From NCBI GenBank assembly GCA_963704545.1, contig OY969915.1:1116001-1180000 (forward strand): a stretch of 64,000 nucleotides of DNA, written 5' to 3'. A model generated the notes under the pieces. It worked only from the letters and a program-made list of their open reading frames with translations. It did no database searches and was not told the DNA's origin. The stretch is from VRUE01 sp963704545. Lineage in GTDB: Bacteria; Actinomycetota; Thermoleophilia; Solirubrobacterales; 70-9. The translations under genes were made by a program, and so were the position numbers. Of the stretch, positions 1-9,200 are shown piece by piece. The stretch's first letter is position 1. Each line of letters opens with the position of its first letter.

Positions 1-49
1 GCGTGGCGGTTTTCCCCTGCGACCCTGGGTAGCAAGCGACCAGGAGGCA

Positions 50-712
50 ATGTCGATGGTTCGCCAGTCCCAGGCCTATCTAGCGAGCGCCGTATCGGCC
101 ACGGCACTCGTTGCCGCTGCCGTCGTCGCCTTCGTCCTGCTCGTTTCTCTCCAGGCCCTGAAGGACTGGCCCCTGGCCGCCCTCGGCGGCGGCGACGAGG
201 CGGCCCTCTCTCCGGTTCGACCGGCGGGCTCCGGCGGCACCGCAACCTCCGCGGCGACAGGTGGAGCCGGCTCGGCCCCGGCGGGCTCCGCCGTTCAGGG
301 AGGAAGGGGCGCCGGCACCGGGCAACGCGACGGAAACGCCACTCTGGATGAGGCACCGGTCGGCGCGCCGCCGCCAGCGGGTCCTGTGGGCGGAGGCGGT
401 TCCGAGGGATCTGCCCCGTCCGGGTCGACGCCCTCCGCGGCGAGCGGTAGCAATGGCGGCGGCTCGGGTTCGCAGGTCGGCGCCGGCGCGGGGAATGGCT
501 CCGGCCAATCGACCTCCGGAGCCGTCACCGGCGCGGTCAACGAAACCGTCGCCGGTGTCGACGAGACCCTGGGTGACGTTCTTGGCGAGACGGGAGTGAC
601 CGAGGTGACCGAATCGACTGTGAACGGCGTCGCCGGACCTGAATCGACGGTGGGGAAAACGGTCGACAAAGTGGTCGAAACCGTCGGCGGCGTGCTCGGC
701 GGCGGCAAATAG
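50..712 (+). CDS. Membrane-anchored Gly/Ser/Ala-rich low-complexity protein
   Basis: Function not recognised. Residues about 10-36 form one hydrophobic segment, so the protein is probably anchored by a single N-terminal helix with the rest outside the cell. Residues about 50-150 are low-complexity Gly/Ser/Ala/Pro, like a flexible wall-spanning linker. The last 60 residues are richer in Val, Thr, Glu and Asp and may form an amphipathic tail. The ATG has a clear AGGAGG about 4 nt upstream. GC-rich low-complexity sequence also yields long spurious frames on the other strand, but the hydrophobic start and ribosome site favour this one. It stands alone before a hairpin-rich gap. Confidence 0.7.
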   Translation: MSMVRQSQAYLASAVSATALVAAAVVAFVLLVSLQALKDWPLAALGGGDEAALSPVRPAGSGGTATSAATGGAGSAPAGSAVQGGRGAGTGQRDGNATLDEAPVGAPPPAGPVGGGGSEGSAPSGSTPSAASGSNGGGSGSQVGAGAGNGSGQSTSGAVTGAVNETVAGVDETLGDVLGETGVTEVTESTVNGVAGPESTVGKTVDKVVETVGGVLGGGK

Positions 713-740
713 CCGGTTTCACGTGGTGCGGGTTGGGGGT

Positions 741-816
741 GGGATGCAGGTGCCCCTGCCCAAAACGCTCGGCAGGAGCCTCGCTTGAGTGTTTTGGGCA
801 GGGGCACCTGCATCCC
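741..816. repeat. Family A intergenic hairpin, copy 1
   Basis: Exact 26-bp inverted repeat, arms 741-766 and 791-816, around a 24-nt loop. A second copy lies at 13377-13456. After reverse-complementing one copy the loops differ at one base, and the inner stem (CCCAAAAC/GTTTTGGG) is also shared. It follows the stop at 712 and could end transcription, but it lacks a clear T run. Confidence 0.85.
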
Positions 817-931
817 TTCAACAGCGCACGAGCTTCGAAAAGCTCGCCCCCGAGGGCACTGCCAATCCTCTCCCCGCAACGCCATCCGGCTCCCCAAAAG
901 CTCCACATGTCGCAGGTTGCCGTGATGGGCG

Positions 932-957
932 CCCCAAGCTTTTAAAAAAGCTTGGGG
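932..957. terminator. Perfect 12-bp hairpin, possible terminator
   Basis: CCCCAAGCTTTT at 932-943 and its complement at 946-957 enclose two A bases. The stem runs from GC-rich at its base to AT-rich at its tip. It is one of three palindromic structures in the 713-1190 gap, which holds no convincing gene. Confidence 0.5.
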
Positions 958-1008
958 ACCCTGAGACCGGCTTCGCAATCTGGGGCGTCACCCGGTGACG
1001 TGTTGGAA

Positions 1009-1148
1009 GGGAGCCTGGCCGTCCTCCAGGCGAATGTCGCGAAGCGGGCGGAAATGCAATCCGGTGATTGCGCGGCCGCAGGCCGCGCTCCTGGTTGCAC
1101 CGCGCTTGCGCGCGGTGCTCAATTCGCCTGGAGGACGGCCAGGCTCCC
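1009..1148. repeat. Long inverted repeat with nested hairpins
   Basis: Exact 27-bp arms at 1009-1035 and 1122-1148 enclose 86 nt. Inside are two further hairpins: GCGCGGCC/GGCCGCGC with a GCA loop, and GCACCGCGC/GCGCGGTGC with a TTGC loop. The whole 140-nt unit could fold as a branched RNA or extrude as a cruciform. It ends about 40 nt before the lysA start and could be a leader, a terminator or a small non-autonomous mobile repeat. Confidence 0.8.
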
Positions 1149-1190
1149 CTACCATCCCCCCTCGTTCCCCAACCGTCACAATGCCCGCCT

Positions 1191-2495
1191 ATGGCGGAGC
1201 ATGGACAGGCAGGTGCGGTGGCTGACCCGATCGCGGGCTCGCCGGTGTACCCGAGTGGCAGCCGCGTCAACGAGCGCGGGCACCTCGAGATCGGGGGCTG
1301 CGACGTGGTCGATCTGGCGGCGGAGTTCGGCACCCCGGCCTACGTCTACGCCGAGGACGACATGCGGGCGCGTGCCCGCGGCTACCGCGAGGCCTTCGAA
1401 CACAGGGGGGCGGAGTTCGAGGTCCTCTTCGCCAGCAAGTCCTTCCCCTGCACCGCCGCCTACCGGCTCTTCGCCGCAGAGGGGCTCTCGGTCGACGTCG
1501 CTTCCGGCGGCGAGCTGCACATGGCACTGCGCGCCGGCTTCGACCCGGGTCGCATCCACATGCACGGGAACAACAAGACCGACGAGGAGATCCTCTTCGC
1601 CGCCCGCTCGGGCGTCGGCCACCTGATCCTCGACTCCTTCGACGAGATCGAGCGCTGTGAGCGTCTCCTGGAGGAGCCCCAGGACGTGCTGATCCGGGTC
1701 ACGCCCGGGATCAAGCCCTCGACCCACGACTACATCCAGACGGGGCAGCTCGACTCCAAGTTCGGCTTCGGGATCGAGGACGGCCTCGCTGCGCGCGCGA
1801 TCGAGCGGGTGCTGAGCTCCGACGTCCTGCGGCTAACCGGGCTGCACGCCCACATCGGCTCCCAGATCTTCGAGCTGGAGCCCTACGCCTTGGCGATCCA
1901 AGCGATCGGCGAGCTCGCCGGCGAGTGGTGCAAGGTCGTCAACGTAGGCGGCGGCCTCGGCATCGCCTACACCGCGGAGGACGAGCCGCCCGCGATTGAC
2001 GCCTACGTCGACGTCAAGGTCCGCGGCGTCGCCGAGGTTTTCGGCAAGGGCGTCCGCATCCTGGTCGAGCCCGGCCGGTCGCTGGTGGGAAACGCGGGCG
2101 TCACCGCCTACCGCATCGGCACGGTCAAGGAGATCCCCGGCGTTCGCACCTACGTCGCCGTCGACGGCGGCATGTCGGACAACATGCGGCCGATGCTCTA
2201 TGGCTCCCGCTACGAAGCGCTGATCGCCGATCGTGCCGCGGCCGTTCCGGCGAGCCTGGCGACCATCGCCGGCATGCACTGCGAGTCCGGCGACATCCTC
2301 GTCCGCGACACGATGCTCGCGGAACCCTCGGTCGGCGACGTCCTGGTGACCCCGGCGACCGGCGCATACGGCCACGCGATGGCCAGCAACTACAACGGGG
2401 TGACCCGCCCACCCGTCGTCTTCTGCCGCGATGGCGACGCCCGCGTCGTCGTGCGGCGCGAGACCTACGAGGATCTGACCGCAAGGGATGTCTGA
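1191..2495 (+). CDS. lysA: Diaminopimelate decarboxylase
   Basis: Cytoplasmic PLP enzyme that decarboxylates meso-diaminopimelate to L-lysine, the last step of lysine synthesis. The fold-type III barrel carries the PLP lysine in FASKSFPC (about K83), HIGSQI near residue 222, the phosphate-binding GGG in VNVGGGLG, EPGRSL, and the substrate-site CESGD motif near residue 364. Its length of 434 residues matches the family. I chose the ATG at 1191. The frame stays open further upstream, but that part runs through the inverted repeat at 1009-1148 and does not look like protein. A GTG at 1218 is an alternative. It overlaps hom by 8 nt, so the genes are probably translated together. Confidence 0.95.
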   Translation: MAEHGQAGAVADPIAGSPVYPSGSRVNERGHLEIGGCDVVDLAAEFGTPAYVYAEDDMRARARGYREAFEHRGAEFEVLFASKSFPCTAAYRLFAAEGLSVDVASGGELHMALRAGFDPGRIHMHGNNKTDEEILFAARSGVGHLILDSFDEIERCERLLEEPQDVLIRVTPGIKPSTHDYIQTGQLDSKFGFGIEDGLAARAIERVLSSDVLRLTGLHAHIGSQIFELEPYALAIQAIGELAGEWCKVVNVGGGLGIAYTAEDEPPAIDAYVDVKVRGVAEVFGKGVRILVEPGRSLVGNAGVTAYRIGTVKEIPGVRTYVAVDGGMSDNMRPMLYGSRYEALIADRAAAVPASLATIAGMHCESGDILVRDTMLAEPSVGDVLVTPATGAYGHAMASNYNGVTRPPVVFCRDGDARVVVRRETYEDLTARDV

Positions 2496-3723
2496 GGACC
2501 CCTCCAAAGTCGTTCGCATCGGGCTGCTGGGACGCGGCACGGTCGGCGGCGCCTTCGCCGACCTGCTCGCCGCGCGGGCCGGCGCCGTCGAGGCGGCGAC
2601 CGGGCGCCGTCCCGAGATCTCCGGCGTCCTCACCCGCGATAGCGGCGACTTCGACACGATCCTCGAGCGCTCCGACGTGATCGTCGAGCTGATGGGTGGG
2701 ACCGATCCGGCACGGGACCACGTGCTCGACGCGCTGCGCGCCCAGCGGCCGGTGGTCACCGCCAACAAGCAGCTCCTGGCCAAGCACGGCGATCAGCTCT
2801 TCGACGTCGCCCGCGGGGCCGGCGTGCAGCTGCGCTTCGAGGCGGCGGTGGCGGGCGTCATCCCGATCGTCCGCACGATCCAGGAGAGCTTCGGCGTCAC
2901 CGAGATCGCCAAGGTCTTCGGCATCGTCAACGGCACCACCAACTTCATCCTCACCGAGATGGCCGCCAGCGGCGCTCCATTCGAGGAGGTGCTGGCCCGT
3001 GCCCAGGAGCTGGGTTACGCCGAGGCCGACCCGACCGACGACGTAAACGGCGCCGACGCCGCGGCGAAGATGGCGATCCTCGCCCGGCTCGCCTTCCACA
3101 CGCCGGTGACGTTGGACGGCGTCTCCTACGAGGGGATCGAGCGGATCAAGCCCGACGACATCGCCTACGCCAAGGAGCTCGGCCTCTCGCTGAAGCTGCT
3201 CGGCGTCGCCGAGCGCCGCGAGGGCGGGATCAGCGTGCGCGTCTTCCCCTGCTTCCTCTCCCCGGGCCACCCGCTGGCGCCCGTCGAGGGCCCGTTCAAC
3301 GCGGTGATGGTGGAGGCGCCGGAGATCACCGAGGTGACGATGTCGGGGCCAGGGGCGGGCGGGGTGCAGACCGCCTCGGCCGTGCTCGGCGATCTCGTCT
3401 CGATCCTCAACGGCGACGCGCCGGTCCACGAGACCCGCGAGGAGCTGCCGATCGTCTCCGACGTGGCCTCCTCGTTCTACCTGCACCTGGAGGTCGCCGA
3501 CCGCCCCGGCGTGCTCGCCCAGGTCGCCCAGGTGCTGGGCGACAAGGAGGTCTCGGTCAAGAGCTTCGTCCAGCGCGGCGCCGGTGAGGACGCCCGCCTG
3601 GTGATGGTCGTCCACGAGTGCCTGGAGTCGCGGTTCTCCGAGGCGCTGGAGGCGATCGACGCACTCGACGTGCTGCGCGCGCCGCCGCGCGCGATCCGCG
3701 TGATCGAAGAGGAGTTCGTTTGA
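2488..3723 (+). CDS. hom: Homoserine dehydrogenase
   Basis: Reduces aspartate semialdehyde to homoserine with NAD(P)H, the branch point toward threonine and methionine. The N-terminal Rossmann motif GLLGRGTVGG lies at residues 12-21, TANKQLLAKHG near 100 is the catalytic-domain signature, and an ACT domain covers about 330-400. The ACT domain is typical of threonine-inhibited enzymes, so feedback control is likely. The length of 411 residues is normal. The ATG overlaps the lysA stop, and its own stop overlaps the thrC start in TTGA, giving a tightly coupled lysA-hom-thrC-thrB operon. Confidence 0.95.
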   Translation: MSEDPSKVVRIGLLGRGTVGGAFADLLAARAGAVEAATGRRPEISGVLTRDSGDFDTILERSDVIVELMGGTDPARDHVLDALRAQRPVVTANKQLLAKHGDQLFDVARGAGVQLRFEAAVAGVIPIVRTIQESFGVTEIAKVFGIVNGTTNFILTEMAASGAPFEEVLARAQELGYAEADPTDDVNGADAAAKMAILARLAFHTPVTLDGVSYEGIERIKPDDIAYAKELGLSLKLLGVAERREGGISVRVFPCFLSPGHPLAPVEGPFNAVMVEAPEITEVTMSGPGAGGVQTASAVLGDLVSILNGDAPVHETREELPIVSDVASSFYLHLEVADRPGVLAQVAQVLGDKEVSVKSFVQRGAGEDARLVMVVHECLESRFSEALEAIDALDVLRAPPRAIRVIEEEFV

Positions 3724-4757
3724 GTCCCGCTCCCCTGATCGAGAGATACAGGGAGCGGCTGTCGCTGGAGCCCGGGGACCCGGTGGTGACCTTGAACGAG
3801 GGCTCGACCCCGCTGGTCGAGGCGCCGCGGCTCTCCGAGCGGCTCGGTGTGCGGGCCTACCTCAAGTTCGAGGGGGCGAACCCGACCGGCAGCTTCAAGG
3901 ACCGCGGGATGACGGTCGCGGTCTCGCGCGCGAAGGGGAGAGGCGCCGAGGCCGTGATCTGCGCCTCGACCGGCAACACCGCCGCCAGCGCCGCCGCCTA
4001 CGCCGCGCGCGCCGGCCTGCGTGGAGCGGTGATCGTCCCGGAGGGAAAGATCGCGATCGGCAAGCTCGCCCAGGCGCTGATGCACGGGGCGCGGGTCGTC
4101 GCCCTGCAGGGAAACTTCGACGACGCCCTGCGGATCGTCCGCGAGCTCGCCGCAAAGCACCCGATCGAGCTGGTCAACTCGGTCAACCCGCACCGGATCG
4201 AAGGCCAGAAGACAGCGGCCTTCGAGGTGATCGAGGAGCTCGGCGGGGCGCCGGGGGCGCTGGCGATCCCGGTCGGCAACGCCGGCAACGTCACCGCCTA
4301 CTGGCGCGGCTTCCAGGAGGCCGGCACGGCCCCGATCCTCTACGGCTTCCAGGCCGAGGGTGCTGCCCCGCTCGTCCACGGCGAGCCGGTCGCCAACCCC
4401 GAGACGGTCGCCTCGGCGATCCGGATCGGCAACCCCGCCCGTTGGGAGGAGGCGATGGCGGCCTTCACGGCCTCGCGTGGCCGCATCGCCGCGGTCTCCG
4501 ACGAGCAGATCCTCGACGCCTATCGCTGGCTTGCAGCCGGCGAGGGAGTCTTCTGCGAGCCCGCCTCGGCGGCGTCGGTCGCCGGCCTGCTGGCACATGG
4601 ACTGCCGACGGTCGAGGACGCGCCGAAGCCCGAATCGGTCGTCTGCGTCCTCACCGGCCACGGCCTCAAGGACCCCGACACCGCGCTCTCCAAGGCGCCG
4701 GCGGTGATCAACTGCGAGAACGACCTGAGCGCAGTCGAGCGCGCGGTATTCAAGTGA
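3720..4757 (+). CDS. thrC: Threonine synthase
   Basis: PLP enzyme that converts O-phosphohomoserine to threonine. The PLP lysine is about K60 in NPTGSFKDRG, ASTGNTAAS near residue 84 is the substrate and phosphate loop, and the glycine-rich IPVGNAGN loop is downstream. It is the short fold-type II form of 345 residues. I placed the start at TTG 3720 because it overlaps the hom stop in TTGA, has GAGGAG just upstream, and gives a normal N-terminus. Longer starts lie inside hom and encode unlike sequence. Confidence 0.93.
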   Translation: MSPAPLIERYRERLSLEPGDPVVTLNEGSTPLVEAPRLSERLGVRAYLKFEGANPTGSFKDRGMTVAVSRAKGRGAEAVICASTGNTAASAAAYAARAGLRGAVIVPEGKIAIGKLAQALMHGARVVALQGNFDDALRIVRELAAKHPIELVNSVNPHRIEGQKTAAFEVIEELGGAPGALAIPVGNAGNVTAYWRGFQEAGTAPILYGFQAEGAAPLVHGEPVANPETVASAIRIGNPARWEEAMAAFTASRGRIAAVSDEQILDAYRWLAAGEGVFCEPASAASVAGLLAHGLPTVEDAPKPESVVCVLTGHGLKDPDTALSKAPAVINCENDLSAVERAVFK

Positions 4758-5635
4758 CCGCCCGGCACCGGCTGATCCGGGTTCCGGCCTCCTCGGCCAA
4801 CCTCGGGCCCGGCTACGACGTGCTCGCCGCCGCCGTCTCGCTCTTCCTCGAGCTGGAGGTGGAGGAGGCCGGGAGCTTCTCCTTCGACCCGGGCGGCCTC
4901 GACGTCTCCACCGGGCGCGACAACCTGATCGTGCGTGCATTCGAGACGCTGCACTCCGCCGACGGCATCGCTTTCCGTTTGCGCAGCGAGATCCCCCTGG
5001 CGCGCGGCCTCGGCTCCAGCGCCGCCGCGATCGTCGCCGGCCTCTTCGCCGCCGACCACCTCTTCGAGCTGGCCCTGTCCAGGGAGGAGATGCTGGTCCG
5101 GGCGGCAGAGCTGGAGGGCCATCCGGACAACGTCGCCGCCGCGATCTACGGCGGCTTCGTGATCTGCGGCACGGGGGAGGGGGGCGCTCCGAGCGCCGCC
5201 CGCTTCGACCCGCCCGGCGGCCTCGAGGGGATTGCGGTGATCCCGGCCGAGGAGGTCTCGACCGAGCGCGCCCGTGAGGCGATCCCGGCCGAGGTCCCGC
5301 TCACCGACGCGGTCGCCAACGTCTCCGCCGCCGCCCGTCTTGTCCTCGGACTCCAGACCGCCGACCTCGACCTGGTTGCGGCCGGCCTTTCCGACCGCAT
5401 CCACCAGCCCCGGCGCCGGCCTCTCTACCCCCGTTCGATGGAGCTGGTCGACGCGGCGACCGACCTGGGCGCCCTAGGCGCGACGATCTCCGGGGCCGGC
5501 CCGACCGTCCTCGTCTGGACCACCTGGCAGGACGCCGGCAAGGTCGCCGAAGCGCTCGAGGATCGCTGTGCTGGCTGGGCCGAGGTCCGCCGCCTCCCCT
5601 TTTGCCCCCACGGGGCCGACGTGCCTGAGCTGTAG
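4754..5635 (+). CDS. thrB: Homoserine kinase
   Basis: GHMP-family kinase that phosphorylates homoserine with ATP to make the ThrC substrate. The ATP loop PLARGLGSSAAA is at residues 81-92, VPASSANLGPGYD at 10-22 is the family's N-terminal motif, and a C-terminal GATISGAGPT glycine loop is present. It has 293 residues. The GTG start overlaps the thrC stop in GTGA. Together with hom and thrC it completes threonine synthesis from aspartate semialdehyde. Confidence 0.94.
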   Translation: MTARHRLIRVPASSANLGPGYDVLAAAVSLFLELEVEEAGSFSFDPGGLDVSTGRDNLIVRAFETLHSADGIAFRLRSEIPLARGLGSSAAAIVAGLFAADHLFELALSREEMLVRAAELEGHPDNVAAAIYGGFVICGTGEGGAPSAARFDPPGGLEGIAVIPAEEVSTERAREAIPAEVPLTDAVANVSAAARLVLGLQTADLDLVAAGLSDRIHQPRRRPLYPRSMELVDAATDLGALGATISGAGPTVLVWTTWQDAGKVAEALEDRCAGWAEVRRLPFCPHGADVPEL

Positions 5636-5686
5636 ACGGCGCGGGGTATGGTCGTCACGCCCGAATGACCGACTGAGGGAGACGAG

Positions 5687-6061
5687 ATGGCCGACAGCTA
5701 CACGATCAAGCACCGCGACGAGTTCGAGACGATGGAGGGGTCGGGGGAGTCGACCTGGCGCCTGGCGCGCAAGGCGCTCGGCACCTCGGCCTTCGGCTTC
5801 AACCTGGTCGAGATCGGCCCCGGCGGGCAGATCCCTGAGCACGACGAGGTCGAGAGCGGCCAGGTCGAGCTCTTCATCGTGCTCGAGGGCGAGGCCGTGA
5901 TGCGGCTCGAGGGCGAGGACCATCCTGCGCCCGCCGGCACCTTCGCCTCGATCGAGCCACCGGTCAGCCGCACGATCCTCAACCGCTCGGACGCCCCCGT
6001 CACCGCCCTCCTCATCGGCGTCCACCCGGCGGGCGATTTCGAGCCCTCCAGCTGGGGCTAG
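5687..6061 (+). CDS. Small cupin-domain protein
   Basis: Single-domain cupin of 124 residues. The two cupin motifs are recognisable: GPGGQIPEHDE around residue 46 and the APAGTFASIEPP strand about 35 residues later. The first motif has the His and Glu expected of a metal site. The second lacks the usual His, so metal binding and enzyme activity are uncertain. GAGGGAGACGAG before the ATG is a good ribosome site. It follows thrB by 51 nt and could be in the same transcript, ending at the hairpin at 6068-6112. Substrate unknown. Confidence 0.75.
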   Translation: MADSYTIKHRDEFETMEGSGESTWRLARKALGTSAFGFNLVEIGPGGQIPEHDEVESGQVELFIVLEGEAVMRLEGEDHPAPAGTFASIEPPVSRTILNRSDAPVTALLIGVHPAGDFEPSSWG

Positions 6062-6067
6062 TCGGAT

Positions 6068-6112
6068 CGAATCTGCATTTACCCCCGCATAGTGCGGGTA
6101 AATGCAGATTCG
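6068..6112. repeat. Family B hairpin, copy 1
   Basis: Arms 6068-6082 and 6098-6112 pair over 15 bp. After a 2-nt C bulge the pairing continues as CCGCA/TGCGG with a TAG loop. A relative lies at 38754-38800, and both carry TTTACCC...GGGTAAA at the core while the outer stems differ. It sits 6 nt after the cupin stop, so it may end transcription. Confidence 0.75.
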
Positions 6113-6136
6113 TCCCTGGCGGGCCTCGATCGGCTC

Positions 6137-6142
6137 TATAAT
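6137..6142 (+). promoter_or_regulatory. Possible -10 box for gltB
   Basis: A perfect TATAAT lies 62 nt before the proposed gltB start, in the only non-coding stretch upstream. No good -35 box sits 16-18 nt before it, so this is a partial promoter call. Confidence 0.35.
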
Positions 6143-6204
6143 TCGCCGACTTGTCAACCCGTCGCGCGCCCGCTCGAAGAAGGCGCGGAAACCGGGAGGT
6201 CAGC

Positions 6205-9200
6205 TTGTCAAATACCCAGTCCCGTGAGCTTCACGGCGAGCGCCCTTTCCGCTACTCGCCAGAGCGTGCCTACAGGCCGCTCGTCTCGCCGCCCAGCGTC
6301 GAGGACAAGGACGCGTGTGCGATCTACGCCTCCGTGCGCAAGGACGCGACGCCCAGCCACGCGCCGATCGAGCTGGCGATCCCGGCCCTGCACAAGATGC
6401 TCCACCGTGCCGGCAACGTCGACGGCGAGGGCGACGGCTGCGGGCTGCTGCTCGACCTGCCGCGCAAGATCTGGGCCGAGGACGTCCGTTCGGGTGGGCA
6501 CGACCCCTCGCTGACTCTCGACGACGCCTTCGCCGTCGCCCACATCTTCATCGAGCGCTCCCAGGACCTCGAGCGGATCCAGCACGACGCCCGTGAGCTG
6601 CTCGGCCAGGGCGGCTTTCGCATCCTCGCCGAGCGCATCGGCGTCGTCGACTCGCCGGCGCTCGGCCCGACCGCGCGCGAGGAGGAGCCCCACTTCTGGC
6701 AGCTCGCCGGCCTCGTCGCCGACGCCTCGCGCCGCGACCGCGTCCTCTTCGACCTGCTGATCGAGCTCGAGGAGCGCCTCGGGGTACACGTCCCCTCCTT
6801 CTCGGCGACCACCTGCGTCTACAAGGTGATGGGAGCGCCCACGGTTCTCGGCGAGTACTACCCCGACCTGAACGACGAGCGCTTCGAGACGATCGGCTGC
6901 TTCGGCCACAACCGCTACTCGACCAACACCTGGCCCTCGTTCAAGCGCGTGCAGCCGTTCTCGGTGCTCGGCCACAACGGCGAGATCAACACGATCGCGC
7001 AGCTGCGCCAGGAGGCGAAGATGCTCGGCGTGCCGATCCATCCCGACGGCTCGGACTCCCAGGACCTCAACCGCACGATCGACACCCTGGTCAGCCGCGA
7101 CGGCCTCAGCCTCGCCGAGGCGATGGAGATGGTGGTGCCGCCGATCGTCGAGGAGATCCGCTCGCTGCCCGAGGACCTGCGCCCGTTCTACATGTACCTG
7201 CGCCAGGCGATGGGCCCGTTCGCCCAGGGCCCGGTCGCGCTGATCGCCCGCCACGCCGGGGAGTGCGTGTTCTCCTCCGACGCCCTCGGCCTGCGGCCGC
7301 TGTGGCAGGTCGAGACCGGCGAGGACTTCGTCTTCAGCTCCGAGCCGGGCGTCGTCCCGATCGCGGCGATGGTCTCCGAGCCCAAGCCGCTCGCCCCGGG
7401 CGAGAAGGCGCTGGTGCGGATCGACCGCTCCGCCAAGCGCTCCACCCTCCACGCCCACGACGAGATGCTGCGCATCGTCCGCAAGAGCTGGCTGCGCCGC
7501 AACGGCACCGAGGAGGTCGCCGACTACGGTCGCGCTCTGGAGTCCGGCGGGCCGCTGGAGGGCGAAGAGGTCCCCGGCTACTCCGACGCCGGTCCCGAGG
7601 AGCCGGTCAAGGTCGCCGACCGCGTCCTCGCCGGCTTCGGCTGGCAGCGCGACGACGTCAAACTCGTCCAGCAGATGGCCTCCAACGGGTCCGAGCCGGT
7701 CGGCTCGCTCGGCTACGACGGCCCGCTTGCCGCGCTCTCGCCCGAGCGTCAGAACCTCGCCGACTACTTCAAGGAGACGGTCGCCGTCGTCACCAACCCG
7801 GCGATCGACCGCGAACGCGAGATGGAGCACTTCTCGACCCGCACGGTCTTCGGCCGCCGCCCCTCGCTCGGCGCCGCCGGTGTCGACACGGGCACGATCG
7901 AGACCGCGTTCCCGGTGATCCTCGGTGGCCACCACGGCCTGGCCCCGCTTTCCGACAAGACCTACCGGGCGATCGCCCGCAAGCACCGGACCTACCTGCT
8001 CGAGGACCTCTGGGAGGAGTTCCGCGGTCGCGCCGACGCGCTCGACATCTCGCTACTGGAGTCCGAGACCACGCAGGGCGCGATCGAGCGGATCAAGCAG
8101 GAGGCGGTGAAGAAGGTCCGCGACGGGGCGGAGCTGCTCGTGCTCACCGATCGCACCGTCTATGACGCCGACCGCCGCTACCTCGATCCCCACCTTGCCA
8201 CCTCCGCGGTCGACCAGGCGTTGAAGGGGTTCAGGGTCGAGGCCGGCGAGGAGAACCTGCGCCGCCGCTGCGGCGTCGTCCTGCGCTCGGCGGCGATCCG
8301 CAACGTCCACGACACGATGCTCGCCCTCGGCCTCGGTGCCAACGGCGTCTGCCCGTACACGATGGTCGAGGTCGTCTGCGTCGAGGACTACGAGAAAGAC
8401 GTCTCCAACCTCTGCGACGCGCTGACCAAGGGGATGGAGAAAGTGATCTCGACGATCGGGATCCACGAGGTGCGCGGCTACGCGCGCCAGTTCTCCTCGA
8501 TCGGCGTCAAGCCGGAGCTGACCGAGATCTTCATGACCGAGGCGTTCGCGGCTTCCGATCGCGCCGGCATCGGCTTCACCGGCCTCGACGAGGACACCAA
8601 CGAGCGCGCTCGCATCCTCGCCGGCGAGGGGGAGGCCAAACCGGCGAAGACGTTCCGCTTCTACCCCAAGGTCTACAAGGCCGCGATAGCCACCGCGAAC
8701 GGCTCGGGCTCCTACGAGGACTACTCGGAGAAAGTGCGCGATCTGGAGCGGCAGAGCCCGATCTCGATGCGCCACATCATGGGCCTGAAGGGAGATCGCG
8801 ACCCGGTCGACCCGGCCGGCGTCGACGCCGGGGTCGGCCGCCACGACTACCCGGTCGTGATCTCCTCGATGAGCTTCGGTTCGCAGTCCGAGCCGGCCTT
8901 CCGCGCTTACGCCGAGGCGGCGAAGGCGATCAACGTCCTCTGCGTCAACGGCGAGGGTGGCGAGATCCGCGACATGTACGGCCACTACCGCAAGTGGCGT
9001 GGCCAGCAGGTCGCCTCGGGCCGTTTCGGCGTCTCGGCGGAGATGCTCAACTCCTCCTACCTGGCCGAGATCAAGATCGGCCAGGGCGCCAAGCCCGGAG
9101 AGGGCGGTCACCTGCCCGGCAAGAAGGTCTCCGAGAAGGTCGCCGCCGCCCGTAACGCGGCGCCCGGCACCGACCTGATCTCGCCCTCCAACAACCACAA

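Noticed and set aside
733..998. Short frames in the 713-1190 gap
   Set aside because: They run through palindromes and have no ribosome site or protein-like composition.
1833..3615. Long minus-strand frames opposite lysA and hom
   Set aside because: Low-complexity translations; both plus-strand genes are unambiguous.
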